Of a stretch of DNA of 64,000 bases, positions 49,085 through 57,606 are shown piece after piece. Under the pieces are notes generated by a model. It was not told the origin of the DNA, did no database searches, and saw only the letters and a list, made by a program, of their open reading frames with translations. The stretch is from Actinomycetota bacterium (GTDB lineage: Bacteria; Actinomycetota; Acidimicrobiia; Acidimicrobiales; Ilumatobacteraceae). Both the position numbers and the translations under genes were made by a program. Every line of letters begins with the position of its first letter. Positions within the stretch are counted from its first letter, which is position 1. The stretch spans positions 1 to 64,000 of the forward strand of contig JAUSLV010000016.1 in the NCBI GenBank assembly GCA_030645495.1, in the 5' to 3' direction.

Positions 49085-49866
49085 CGCCACTTCCAGTCGG
49101 GTTCGCGCTTGTCCTTGAAGGCCTCGCGGGCCTCCCGGCTGTCTTCGAAGCCGAGCAGTCGGTTGGTGTAGTCCTGCTCGCTGCGGTACCCGTCCTTGAG
49201 CGTGAGGCCCTCGATGCGATTGATCGACTCCTTCGCCAGGCGCATCGCGATCGGGCTCTTCGCCGCCAGTTGCGCGGCGACGGCCATCGCGGCGGGCAGC
49301 AGTTGGTCGGAGGGCAGCACCTCGCGGATCACACCCAGGCGATGCAACTCGGTGGCGCTCACCTTCTCGCCGAGGAAGAACATCTCGCGCGCCTTGTGGC
49401 GGCCCACCAGCTGCAGCAGGTGGGCGCTGGCACCCAGCAGGCCGACGTTGATCTCCAGCGCACCGAACCAGGCGTGGTCGGCAGCCAGCAGGATGTCGCA
49501 GCAGGTGGCGAAGGCCAGGCCGGCCCCGACGGCCGGCCCGTTGATCGCACCCACCACCGGCACGGCGCAGTCGGTGATCGCCCACATCGCGTCGCGGGCG
49601 ACGCGGCCGCTGTCGGTGACGTCGGTGGCGCGGCGCGCGTCGAGGCCGCCGCTGTCGCCGACCGAGTCGAGGTCGGCGCCGCCCATGAACGCACGCGTGC
49701 CGGTGGCCGTGAACACGGCGGCGCGAACGTCGCGGCGGTCGTCGAGCGAGCGGAAGGCATCGCGGATCGCGGCCAGCGTGGCGCGGTCGACCGCGTTCAC
49801 CGGTGGCCGATCGAGCGTCACGAGCGCGATGTGGTGCTCGACGGTGATGGTGATGACATCGGCCAT
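49081..49866 (-). CDS. Crotonase-fold protein, one glutamate retained
   Basis: A 261-residue crotonase: VTLDRPPVNAVDRATL, AFMGGADLDSVGDSG, AVGAGLAFATCCDIL and ALEINVGLLGASAHLLQLVG. The Glu144 position is alanine (GLAF), while the Glu164 position is kept (LEINVG). Single-glutamate crotonases often act as enoyl-CoA isomerases or on other substrates. It lies between a second crotonase and an APH-like kinase in a leftward unit. Confidence 0.85.
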   Translation of the reverse strand: MADVITITVEHHIALVTLDRPPVNAVDRATLAAIRDAFRSLDDRRDVRAAVFTATGTRAFMGGADLDSVGDSGGLDARRATDVTDSGRVARDAMWAITDCAVPVVGAINGPAVGAGLAFATCCDILLAADHAWFGALEINVGLLGASAHLLQLVGRHKAREMFFLGEKVSATELHRLGVIREVLPSDQLLPAAMAVAAQLAAKSPIAMRLAKESINRIEGLTLKDGYRSEQDYTNRLLGFEDSREAREAFKDKREPDWKWR

Positions 49867-49877
49867 GACGTTGGGCC

Positions 49878-50714
49878 TCAGCGGCCGGTGTACTCGGGCG
49901 GGCGACGCTGCGCGAACGAGCGCATGCCCTCCTTGAAGTCGTCGGAGCGCAGCGCCAGCTCCTCGTGGATGGCTTCGTTGTGAAGTGCGGTGCGCAGATC
50001 GGCGCTGAGGTTGTTGTGCAGCAGCGTCTTGGCCAGGCCGACGGAGATCGTGGCCGCCTTGGCGAAGCCGCCCACCACCTCGGCCACAGCAGCATCGAGG
50101 TCGGCGTCGGGAACGCACCGGCTGATGAGGCCCCACTCGGCAGCCTTGATGCCATCGATCGGCTCGCCGCGCAGCACCATCTCCTTCGCCCGCGCCAGGC
50201 CCACCAGGCGGGGCAGCAGCCACGTGTTGCCGCTGTCGGGGCTGAAGCCCTTGGTCACGAACGGCACCCAGAACTTGGTGGAGGGTGTGGCGACCACCAC
50301 GTCGGCGCTGAGCGCCAGCATGTTGCCCACGCCTGCCGCCCAGCCGCGCACGGCCGCGACGACCGGCAGCTGCACCGCATCGAGTTCGAGGATCATGTCG
50401 TGCGCGCCCACCTGCATGCGCCGTTGGAGGTGGCCGATGCGGGGCTTGGACACGACGCCGGAGGTGTCGTTGGACTGCACCAGGTCCATGCCGGAGCAGA
50501 AGTCGTCGCCGTTGGCGGTGATCACGATCACGCGTGCGTCGTCGTCGTCGCTGGCCGCGCGGACTGCCTCGATGATGCCGGTGACCATGCCGGCCGTGAG
50601 GGCGTTCTTGCGCTTCGGTCGGTTGAGCGTGATGGTGACGACGCCACCTTCGCGAGTGACCAGCAGGTCGTGCTCGGCGGTGGACGGGTCGCGATCTGCC
50701 GGAGTGTCAGCCAT
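49878..50714 (-). CDS. Crotonase-fold protein, PaaG-like isomerase type
   Basis: A 278-residue crotonase: ITLNRPKRKNALTAGMV, DFCSGMDLVQSND, AAGVGNMLALSADVVVA and FVTKGFSPDSGNTWLLPRLVG. Both hydratase glutamates are missing, but the aspartate in SPDSGNTWLLPR corresponds to the motif of PaaG/EchA-type 2,3-enoyl-CoA isomerases. An isomerase role is my best reading. ATG 50714 is six bases after TACACT on the minus strand (leaderless), so it can be expressed separately from the Mo-hydroxylase genes upstream. Confidence 0.85.
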   Translation of the reverse strand: MADTPADRDPSTAEHDLLVTREGGVVTITLNRPKRKNALTAGMVTGIIEAVRAASDDDDARVIVITANGDDFCSGMDLVQSNDTSGVVSKPRIGHLQRRMQVGAHDMILELDAVQLPVVAAVRGWAAGVGNMLALSADVVVATPSTKFWVPFVTKGFSPDSGNTWLLPRLVGLARAKEMVLRGEPIDGIKAAEWGLISRCVPDADLDAAVAEVVGGFAKAATISVGLAKTLLHNNLSADLRTALHNEAIHEELALRSDDFKEGMRSFAQRRPPEYTGR

Positions 50715-50720
50715 GGGATC

Positions 50721-50726
50721 AGTGTA
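50721..50726 (-). promoter_or_regulatory. -10 box of leaderless crotonase transcript
   Basis: TACACT on the minus strand, six bases, ATG 50714. GGGAT and ATCCC flank it symmetrically (50716-50735), possibly a small operator. Confidence 0.45.
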
Positions 50727-50755
50727 CTCATCCCAGCCAGCGCCGTGGCCCTGGC

Positions 50756-51235
50756 TCAGATGGCGTTGATCCTGTCGGCCGCCTGGCGAGCGGCGGCCAG
50801 GATGCCCTGGTAGCCGGTGCACCGGCACAGGTTGCCCGACATCGCCTCGCGCAGGTCGTCGTCGGAGGGATTCGGGTGGTCGTTGAGGTAGGCCGTCATC
50901 GAGACGACGATGCCCGGGGTGCAGAACCCGCACTGCAGGCCATGGCAGTCGCGCATCGCTTCCTGCACCGGGCTGAGGCCGTCGGGGGGCGTGAGCCCTT
51001 CAACGGTGGTGACCGAGGAACCCTCGGCCTGCACGGCGAACACGAGGCACGAACGGGCGGCCTCGCCGTCGATCAGCACGGTGCACGCGCCGCAGACGCC
51101 GTGCTCGCAGGCAAGGTGCGTGCCGGTGAGGCCGAGGTTGTCGCGCAGCACGTCGGCCAGCAGCGCTCGGGGTTCGACCTCGACGCTCTCGGGCTGGCCG
51201 TTGACGGTGAGTCGCACTCGTGTCCGGTCGTTCAT
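50756..51235 (-). CDS. Mo-hydroxylase small subunit, two 2Fe-2S clusters (CoxS-like)
   Basis: A 159-residue iron-sulfur subunit of the xanthine dehydrogenase/CO dehydrogenase family. The N-terminal plant-type cluster ligands are in CEHGVCGACTVLIDGEAARSC, and the C-terminal four-helix domain has CGFCTPG and CRCTGYQ. It transfers electrons from the molybdenum site to the FAD subunit. Its start overlaps the FAD-subunit stop by four bases. Gene order L-M-S in transcription direction. Confidence 0.93.
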   Translation of the reverse strand: MNDRTRVRLTVNGQPESVEVEPRALLADVLRDNLGLTGTHLACEHGVCGACTVLIDGEAARSCLVFAVQAEGSSVTTVEGLTPPDGLSPVQEAMRDCHGLQCGFCTPGIVVSMTAYLNDHPNPSDDDLREAMSGNLCRCTGYQGILAAARQAADRINAI

Positions 51236-52092
51236 GAGCGGGCCTCCTTCAAGGCGGCGGTGAGCGCACGGCGCACGATGGCCGGGCTGACGTGCTTGCG
51301 GTACGCAGCCGAGGCGTGCACGTCGTGGGTGGGGGTGAGCGGGGCGGCGGCGATGCGCCCGATCTCGTCGAGGTCGGTGGTGGCACCGCCGGCGATCAGC
51401 GCCGCCTCTGCGTCGTGGCAGCGCACGGGGGTGGACCCGACGCCGATCATGGTGATGCAGGCGCGAGTGACCCGGTCGCCGTCGAGCGTGACGCCCGCGA
51501 GTGCCCCCACGAGCGCGAAGTCGCCCTTGCGGCGCGCGATCTCCTCGACACCGAAGCCCGAGTGGGCGCCCCATACGGGGAACTCGACGGCGCTGAGGAT
51601 CTCGCCGTCGTCGAGCGCGGTCTGCCAGGTGCTGAGGAAGAAGTCGGCGGCATCGATGTGGCGCACGCCGCCGGGGCCGGTGGCCTCGATGCGGGCGTCG
51701 AGCGCCAACGCCACGGCCGGCAGTTCGCTGGCCGGATCGGCGTGAGCGATCGAACCACCCACCGTGCCGCGGTTGCGGATCTGGAAGTGGCCGATGTGCG
51801 GGATCGCCTTGGCCAGCAACGGCACCGTGGCCACTGCAGCATGGCGCTCGGCGTGTGCCTGACGCACCATCGCCCCCACCTTCACCGAACCGGCCGAGGC
51901 AGTGATGGCGGAGAGCGAGGGCACCCGGGCGATGTCGACCAGGTGCGGGTAGGTGGCCATGCGCAGCGCCATGATCGGGATCAGGCTCTGGCCACCGGCC
52001 AGCACCTTCGCGTCGTCGCCGTACTGCGCGAGCAGGCCCACGACCTCGCCGATCTGCTCGGGGGCATGGTGTTGGAACTGGCTCGGCTTCAC
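51232..52092 (-). CDS. Mo-hydroxylase FAD subunit (CoxM-like)
   Basis: A 286-residue FAD-binding subunit starting at GTG 52092 (overlapping the large-subunit stop). FAD-binding motifs are AGGQSLIPIM and RNRGTVGGSIAHADPASELP. The C-terminal CO_deh_flav_C-type domain includes TRACITMIGVGSTPVRC. It receives electrons from the iron-sulfur subunit. The acceptor could be quinone, ferredoxin or NAD, not fixed by sequence. Confidence 0.92.
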   Translation of the reverse strand: MKPSQFQHHAPEQIGEVVGLLAQYGDDAKVLAGGQSLIPIMALRMATYPHLVDIARVPSLSAITASAGSVKVGAMVRQAHAERHAAVATVPLLAKAIPHIGHFQIRNRGTVGGSIAHADPASELPAVALALDARIEATGPGGVRHIDAADFFLSTWQTALDDGEILSAVEFPVWGAHSGFGVEEIARRKGDFALVGALAGVTLDGDRVTRACITMIGVGSTPVRCHDAEAALIAGGATTDLDEIGRIAAAPLTPTHDVHASAAYRKHVSPAIVRRALTAALKEARS

Positions 52093-54416
52093 GCGCGCTC
52101 CTTCTGGCTGGCTTGCACGAGTTCGAAGATCTGCTCGGGCCCGAGCGGTGTGCTGGTGACGTTGACGCCGAGGTGGGCGAGTGCGTCGCCGACGGCGTTG
52201 GCGACGGCCGCATGCGCACCGATCGCCCCACCCTCGCCCATGCCCTTGAAACCACCCGGGTTGGTGGTGGACACCGACTCGAGGTGGCCGATCTCGATCA
52301 GCGGTGTCTCGCCGGTGGTGGGCAGCAGGTAGTCGAGGAACGTGGTGGTCTGCGGGTTGCCGTCGGTGTCGTAGCGGAAGTCTTCGTAGAGCACGCCGCC
52401 GAGGCCCTGCACGACACCGCCGAAGATCTGCCCTTCCACCACCTGCGGGTTGATCATCTTGCCGCAGTCCTCGGAGACGATGTAGCGCAGGATGCGGGGG
52501 ATGAACGTCTCGGGATCGATCTCCACGACGCACACGTGGGCGGCGTTCGACCACGTGGGGAAGCGCTTGGGCTTGAAGCGGATCGTGGCCTCCAGCCCGC
52601 CGGCGACATCGACCGGCAGGGTGTGCGCGTTGGTGTACGCCTGCGTGGCCACTTCCTTGATCGTGAGCGAGCGGTCGGGTGTGCCGCGCACGGCCACCAC
52701 GCCCTCGGCGATCTGCAGGTCTTCCGGGGCCGCCTCCATCATGTGTGCCGCGATCGCCAGCACCTTGTCGCGCACGGCCACGGCCGCGTCGTGCGCCGCG
52801 CCGCCGGCGATGACAGCGGTGCGGCTGCCTCCGGTGCCGGGGCCGTAGGGGGTGGACTGCGTGTCGGCCTGCACCACGGTGACGTCGTCGTAGCCCACGC
52901 CAATCTGGTCGGCGATGATCTGGGCCATCGTGGTCTCGATGCTCTGCCCGTGCGAGGTGGTGCTGAGGAACGCCACCACCTTGCCGCTCGACTCGATGCG
53001 GATGGTGGCACCTTCGGTGGCGAGCGTGGCCTGCTCCATCGAGGTGGGTTCCACGTAGACGCAGATGCCCACACCGAGCCAACGACCCTGCTCGCGGGCC
53101 GCAGCCTGCTCCTTGCGGAACTCGTCGTAGCCGAGCATGCCGAGGGCCTGCTCGAGCGTTTCGAGCGGGGTGATCTCCTGGAACAGCTTGCCGCCGGGCG
53201 AAGTGAACGGCAGCTCGGCGAGCGACAGCAGGTTCTTGCGGCGCAGTTCGGCCGGGTCCATCCCGATCTGGCGGGCGGCCACGTCGATCGCCATCTCGCG
53301 AGCGGTGGTCTCGAACATCCAGGGGCCGCGGTAGGCGGCCTTGCCCATCGTGTTGGTCCAGACCATCTGCGTGGAGAAGCCGAGGCGCGGGATGCGGTAC
53401 GGCCCGGGCAGCAGCGTGGGGTCCATCACGGCTGGGCATGGGGTGTAGGCACCAACGTCGGCGACGTGGTCGACGGTGATCGCCTCGATCACGCCGTCGG
53501 CGGTGATGGCCATGCGCACCTTGCCCAGCTCGTTACGCGAGTGGCCGGCGCTGGTGAGGTTCTCGAGGCGATCCTCGATCCACTTCACCGGGCGGCCCAG
53601 CAGCTTGGTGGCCAACACCACGGCGCACTCTTCGCGGTACACGAACATCTTCTGGCCGAAGCCGCCGCCCACGTCGCGAGCCGTGACGCGCACGGCCCCT
53701 TCGTCGAGGCCGAGGTAGCGGGCGAAGAAGTTGCGCGTCTCGTGTACCGACTGGGTGGCGACGATCAGGTCGAGTTCCTCCAGGCCGGGCGTCCAGCTGG
53801 CCAGCACGCCGCGGGTCTCCATCGGCACGCACAGGTAGCGGTTCTGCACGATCGTGGTCTCCACCACGTGCTCGACGGAGTTGAACGTCTCGTCGAGGTC
53901 GGCCGACATCGGGGTGAAGGGCACCTCCACCATCACGTTCGAGGGCAGCCCCCATGCGGCGTGCACGACGTTGCTGTCGGCCGCGGCGGAGGCGTAGTCG
54001 ACAGTTGCCTGCTCGGGCTCGTAGTCGACCTCGATGAGGGCGCACGCATCCTCGGCGAGCGCACGCGTCTCGGCGACCACCAGCGCGATCGGGTCGCCCA
54101 CGTAGCGCACATCCATGATCGCCAGCGGCGGCGGCACGACGAGCTGCTCGCCGAGCATGCCGTGCCACGCTTCGCCGAATTTCTCGTGGAAGTCGCTCCA
54201 CAGGAACACGGCGATGACACCGGGGGCCGACTTCGCCGCCTCGATGTTCACGCTGTTGAGGCGAGCCTTGGCCAGCTCGCTGCGCAGGAACGCGGCGTGC
54301 ACCATCCGCGGTGCCGACGCATCGGCGACGTACTGCCCGTGCCCGGTCAGCAGCCGGCGATCCTCCTTCCTGTGGACCGCCGAGCCGACGAAACGCGCTG
54401 CAACCGGAGAGCTCAT
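52089..54416 (-). CDS. Mo-hydroxylase large subunit, molybdopterin-binding (CoxL-like)
   Basis: A 775-residue molybdopterin-cytosine-dinucleotide-type subunit: GSAVHRKEDRRLLTGHGQYVAD at the start, DVGGGFGQKMFVYREE, KAAYRGPWMFETTAREMAIDVAA, TTSHGQSIETTMAQI, GTGGSRTA and VVEGQIFGGVVQGLGGVLYED. The active-site loop reads AYRGPW, not the AYxCSFR of form I CO dehydrogenase, so this is not a bona fide CO dehydrogenase. A hydroxylase of an aromatic, N-heterocyclic or acyl-CoA substrate is more likely. A TATACT -10 box lies just upstream. Confidence 0.93.
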   Translation of the reverse strand: MSSPVAARFVGSAVHRKEDRRLLTGHGQYVADASAPRMVHAAFLRSELAKARLNSVNIEAAKSAPGVIAVFLWSDFHEKFGEAWHGMLGEQLVVPPPLAIMDVRYVGDPIALVVAETRALAEDACALIEVDYEPEQATVDYASAAADSNVVHAAWGLPSNVMVEVPFTPMSADLDETFNSVEHVVETTIVQNRYLCVPMETRGVLASWTPGLEELDLIVATQSVHETRNFFARYLGLDEGAVRVTARDVGGGFGQKMFVYREECAVVLATKLLGRPVKWIEDRLENLTSAGHSRNELGKVRMAITADGVIEAITVDHVADVGAYTPCPAVMDPTLLPGPYRIPRLGFSTQMVWTNTMGKAAYRGPWMFETTAREMAIDVAARQIGMDPAELRRKNLLSLAELPFTSPGGKLFQEITPLETLEQALGMLGYDEFRKEQAAAREQGRWLGVGICVYVEPTSMEQATLATEGATIRIESSGKVVAFLSTTSHGQSIETTMAQIIADQIGVGYDDVTVVQADTQSTPYGPGTGGSRTAVIAGGAAHDAAVAVRDKVLAIAAHMMEAAPEDLQIAEGVVAVRGTPDRSLTIKEVATQAYTNAHTLPVDVAGGLEATIRFKPKRFPTWSNAAHVCVVEIDPETFIPRILRYIVSEDCGKMINPQVVEGQIFGGVVQGLGGVLYEDFRYDTDGNPQTTTFLDYLLPTTGETPLIEIGHLESVSTTNPGGFKGMGEGGAIGAHAAVANAVGDALAHLGVNVTSTPLGPEQIFELVQASQKERA

Positions 54417-54425
54417 GGAGTTCAG

Positions 54426-54453
54426 AGTATACTTATCTAGCGGATTGGCTCAA
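54426..54453 (-). promoter_or_regulatory. Promoter of the Mo-hydroxylase genes
   Basis: On the minus strand TTGAGC (54453-54448), a 16-base spacer, TATACT (54431-54426), then nine bases to ATG 54416. AGTATACT is itself palindromic. It gives coxLMS-like genes a promoter separate from the CoxG-like and SDR genes upstream. Confidence 0.55.
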
Positions 54454-54465
54454 GGGGCTGGTTGG

Positions 54466-55110
54466 TCAACGCCAGATCAGCACGGCCGCCACCACGACCA
54501 GGGCGATGCCGGTCATCACCGGCAGCACGCGCTTCAGCACCGCACCGCCGGCCAGCCCGCTCAGCTCGATCGGTGCCGCGTGCGGACCCTCGATCGTGCG
54601 CACGGCCGGAGCCTCGGCGGCCGCCGCCGGCGCGGCCGCCGGCGCCACTGCCGGTGTCTGGTCGGCATCGAGCATCGCGTTGAGGTTGTTGGCGAACTGG
54701 GTCATCAGCTTCTCGCTGATGTCGCCCATGATCCCGCGGCCGAACTGGGCCACCTTGCCCGTGACCCGCAACTCGGTGGTGACCGTGCATCTGCTGGTGG
54801 TGGCGGTGAGCGCCTCCATCTGGGCAGTGATCAGCGCATCCGCGTTGCCCTTACCACCCGTGTCGCGGCCCTCGCCGCGCAAGACGGCGCGGTGGCCGGC
54901 ATCGTCACGCTCCACGAAGTGGGCCTGGCCCTTGAATGCGGTGGAGATCGGCCCCAGCTTCACCTTCACCACGCCGCGGTAGGTGTCGCCCTCGATCTCT
55001 TGCAGCTGCGCCCCCGGAAGGCAGGGCGCGATACGCTCGACGTCGGTGAGCACCGCCCACGCTTGCTCGATCGGGCGGTTGACGACGAATTCGTTGTGCA
55101 GGTTTTCCAT
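54466..55110 (-). CDS. CoxG-like SRPBCC protein with C-terminal membrane anchor
   Basis: A 214-residue protein. Residues 1-150 are the CO dehydrogenase subunit G (SRPBCC) fold: NEFVVNRPIEQAWAVLTDVERIAPCLPGAQL, KVKLGPISTAFKGQAHF, ELRVTGKVAQFGRGIMGDISEKLMTQFANNL. An Ala/Pro-rich linker follows, then one transmembrane helix at about 190-212 (LPVMTGIALVVVAAVLIWR). CoxG proteins recruit the Mo-enzyme to the membrane, where electrons enter the respiratory chain. The anchor here supports that role for the adjacent hydroxylase. Confidence 0.88.
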   Translation of the reverse strand: MENLHNEFVVNRPIEQAWAVLTDVERIAPCLPGAQLQEIEGDTYRGVVKVKLGPISTAFKGQAHFVERDDAGHRAVLRGEGRDTGGKGNADALITAQMEALTATTSRCTVTTELRVTGKVAQFGRGIMGDISEKLMTQFANNLNAMLDADQTPAVAPAAAPAAAAEAPAVRTIEGPHAAPIELSGLAGGAVLKRVLPVMTGIALVVVAAVLIWR

Positions 55111-55125
55111 CGTGACCGCTCGAAC

Positions 55126-55995
55126 TCAGGCCTGATCCTCGAGCGACCAGTTCTCGGGGATCGGGATCGAGGTGCGGGCGAAGCTGCCGCCGTCACACGA
55201 CGGGATCACGACGCCCGACATGTACGTCGAGGCGTCGGACGCGAGGAACGTGGCCACTGCGGCGTTGTCCTCCAGCGAGGGCGGGCGCTTCACCTTCAGC
55301 GGGCCAGGGAACATCGTGGCCGCATCCCAACCGGCGCCGGATTCGGCCAACTGCGCCTCTTCGTACGACATGCCCAGCGCGGGCGTCTCGGGCGGCAGGG
55401 CGAAGTTCACCGACATGCCGTGCACGGGTGACAGGCCATTGACCCGGATGCCGTAGCGGCCCCAGTCGTAGGCCATCGAGCGCACGAGACCGGCGGCGCC
55501 GGCCTTGCCCGCGCAGTACGGCCCGAACCCGGGGTAGGCGTTGTGGCCACCGGCCGAGACGGTGACGACGATGTTGCCGCCCTCGGCCTGCGTCTTCATC
55601 TGCCGGCAGGCGTGCTTGCCGGCGTAGAACACGCCCTTGTAGACCACGTCGTTGACGTCGTCCCACTCGGCTTCGGAGATGTCTTCGAGCGCGATGGTGC
55701 CGAACCCGGGCACGGCCTTGCCGGCGTTGGCGAACATGATGTCGAGCCGGCCGTACTTGGCCACGGCGGCGGCGACGGCGGCCTCGATCTCGGCCTCGCG
55801 GGTGACGTCGGCCTTCAGGGACAGCGCCTTGCCGCCCTCGTCATTGATCTGCGCGGCGACCACGTTGGCGCGCTGCTCGATGAGGTCGGTGACGACCACC
55901 GAGGCGCCCTCGGCGGCCCACTGCAGCGCACAGAGGCGACCGAGTCCGGAACCGCCGCCGGTGATCAATGCCACCTTGCCTTCGAACCGACCCAT
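55126..55995 (-). CDS. SDR family oxidoreductase
   Basis: A 289-residue SDR: TGGGSGLG at residues 12-19, ANAG at 89-92, S147, Y160 and K164 (YCAGK). A long substrate loop (FALPPETPALGMSYEEAQLAESGAGWDAATMFPGPLKVKRPPS) and the tail CDGGSFARTSIPIPENW depart from the simple classical form. AGGAGG precedes ATG 55995. It is the first gene of the leftward unit that contains the CoxG-like and Mo-hydroxylase genes and may oxidise the hydroxylated product. Confidence 0.87.
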   Translation of the reverse strand: MGRFEGKVALITGGGSGLGRLCALQWAAEGASVVVTDLIEQRANVVAAQINDEGGKALSLKADVTREAEIEAAVAAAVAKYGRLDIMFANAGKAVPGFGTIALEDISEAEWDDVNDVVYKGVFYAGKHACRQMKTQAEGGNIVVTVSAGGHNAYPGFGPYCAGKAGAAGLVRSMAYDWGRYGIRVNGLSPVHGMSVNFALPPETPALGMSYEEAQLAESGAGWDAATMFPGPLKVKRPPSLEDNAAVATFLASDASTYMSGVVIPSCDGGSFARTSIPIPENWSLEDQA

Positions 55996-56043
55996 GATTC
56001 CTCCTTGACGCCCAGTGTGACCATCGGCACATTTGTTGAACTG

Positions 56044-56049
56044 AGTGTA
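56044..56049 (-). promoter_or_regulatory. -10 box for the SDR/CoxG unit
   Basis: TACACT on the minus strand, 48 bases before ATG 55995, leaving a leader with a normal ribosome site. No clear -35. Confidence 0.35.
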
Positions 56050-56076
56050 CGGGATTCCATGGCGGCGGTTCCACGC

Positions 56077-56679
56077 TCAGTCGGACGGCACGTCCAATTC
56101 GCGCAGCCCGGTCTCCACCATCGCCAGCGCCGCACCCACGGCGTCGGCCGGGTTGCCCCGCCCACCGGTGCGCAGCCAACGGTCGAACGCGGCCGCCGCC
56201 GCTGCCGCCATCACCGCTGCTGCGATCGCCGGCCGAGAGTCGTCGGTCGGGTCGACACCCATCCGCCGTGCCAGTTCGGCGATCACCGCCGGGTTGCCCA
56301 GCACGTCCTCGCCGTAGCCGCGGGCCAGGATCGAGGGCACCTCCAGGCGCACCCGGTTGTGCTGCAGCACCGTCTTGCGGCGATGAGGGGCGACGTCGGA
56401 GGTGGCGAGGAACGAGTTGCGGAGCGCTGCGATCGGGGGCTCGTCGGCCGGCCGTGCGGCGAACGCGTCGACCAATCGTTGTTGGATCCTCCGCTGATCG
56501 AGCAGCACCACGTCTTGCTTCGCCGGGAAGTAGCGGAAGAACGTGCGCGGCGAGATCTCCGCGGCCTCGGCGATCTCCTCCACCGTGACGGCATGGAATC
56601 CACGCTCGGCGAACAGTGCCATCGCCGTGCGCGCGATCTCGCCCGCGGCGAACGCCCGCCGTGCATCGACCCTGGTCAT
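56077..56679 (-). CDS. TetR-family transcriptional regulator
   Basis: A 200-residue TetR protein. The DNA-binding domain is about residues 10-55 (EIARTAMALFAERGFHAVTVEEIAEAAEISPRTFFRYFPAKQDVVLL), and the helical ligand domain follows with an Ala-rich stretch, AAAVMAAAAAAAFDRWL. It lies upstream of and codirectional with the Mo-hydroxylase unit, and divergent from an SDR. Leaderless start (TACTGT, six bases, ATG 56679). Candidate regulator of either neighbour; no palindrome was found in the spacer. Confidence 0.86.
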   Translation of the reverse strand: MTRVDARRAFAAGEIARTAMALFAERGFHAVTVEEIAEAAEISPRTFFRYFPAKQDVVLLDQRRIQQRLVDAFAARPADEPPIAALRNSFLATSDVAPHRRKTVLQHNRVRLEVPSILARGYGEDVLGNPAVIAELARRMGVDPTDDSRPAIAAAVMAAAAAAAFDRWLRTGGRGNPADAVGAALAMVETGLRELDVPSD

Positions 56680-56685
56680 CGGGCC

Positions 56686-56691
56686 ACAGTA
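56686..56691 (-). promoter_or_regulatory. -10 box of leaderless TetR transcript
   Basis: TACTGT on the minus strand, six bases, ATG 56679. Confidence 0.45.
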
Positions 56692-56792
56692 CCGCCGTCT
56701 GCGGCTCCTTGTGCGCGAACGGCACGCCTGGCATGCTGTGTCAACAGTGGCTGACTATGCCACAGCGAACGCTGAGGTGGGGGGGGCCCGAG

Positions 56793-57590
56793 ATGGATGT
56801 GGCCGGCAAGGTGGTGGTGGTCACCGGAGCAGCCAGCGGGATCGGGTGTGCGTTGGCCACCAGGTTCGCGGAGTTGGGCGCCAAGGTGGTGGTGTCCGAC
56901 GTGAACGCCGACGGTGTGGCGCTGGTGGCAACGCGGTTGGGTGCGCTCGGTGTCACTGCCGACGTGGGCAACCCCGAGTCGATCAACGCGCTCGTGGCCG
57001 CCGCAGTGGCCGAGTACGGCCCGATCGACATCTTCTGCTCGAACGCCGGCTACAGCGACCCGCCCACCGCTGGGCTGAGCGGAACCGTCGACGACTACCA
57101 GCGCATCGTCGACGTGAACCTGTTGGCGCACGTGTGGGCGGCGAAGGCCGTGGTGCCGTCGATGGTCGAGCGAGGTGGTGGCTACCTGCTGCAGACGATC
57201 TCGTCGGCCTCGCTGATCACGGGCCCGTCGGCGCCCGGCTACACGCTCACCAAGCACGGGGCGTTGGGCTTTGCCGAGTGGCTCACCCTCAACTACGGGC
57301 ACCTCGGCATCCGTGTCTCGTGTCTGTGCCCGAATGCGGTGTACACGGGCATGTTCGGGTTGGAAGCCGGCGACATCACCAGCGAGCCGCCCGACCTCGG
57401 CGCGCTCGGCGAGGTGCTGAAGGCCAGCGACGTCGCCGCGTTCACCATCGATGCGATGCAGACCACCGAGCCGTTCCTCGTGCTGCCGCACTCCCGCGTC
57501 GCCGACTCGTTCCTGCGCAAGGCCACGAACTACGACGAATGGATTGCCGGCACCCGCCGGCGGCTGCTGAAGATGCGCGAGCAGAGGTGA
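56793..57590 (+). CDS. SDR family oxidoreductase
   Basis: A 265-residue SDR: TGAASGIG at residues 11-18, SNAG at 83-86, S137, Y150 and K154 (YTLTK). The tail FLRKATNYDEWIAGTRRRLLKMREQR resembles that of the SDR at 34396. ATG 56793 is chosen because it follows a GAGGTGGGGGG run; the frame stays open further upstream. It converges with the duplicated GntR gene, 16 bases apart. Confidence 0.87.
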   Translation: MDVAGKVVVVTGAASGIGCALATRFAELGAKVVVSDVNADGVALVATRLGALGVTADVGNPESINALVAAAVAEYGPIDIFCSNAGYSDPPTAGLSGTVDDYQRIVDVNLLAHVWAAKAVVPSMVERGGGYLLQTISSASLITGPSAPGYTLTKHGALGFAEWLTLNYGHLGIRVSCLCPNAVYTGMFGLEAGDITSEPPDLGALGEVLKASDVAAFTIDAMQTTEPFLVLPHSRVADSFLRKATNYDEWIAGTRRRLLKMREQR

Positions 57591-57606
57591 GCTGATCGGT
57601 GCTGCA

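Noticed and set aside
50756-54416. A genuine aerobic CO dehydrogenase (coxLMS)
   Set aside because: The active-site loop is AYRGPW, without the form I cysteine motif, so I annotate only a CoxL-like Mo-hydroxylase.
52113-54440. A 775-residue plus-strand frame opposite the CoxL-like gene
   Set aside because: Its length mirrors the real gene because stops are rare in high-GC antisense frames. No domain is recognisable.
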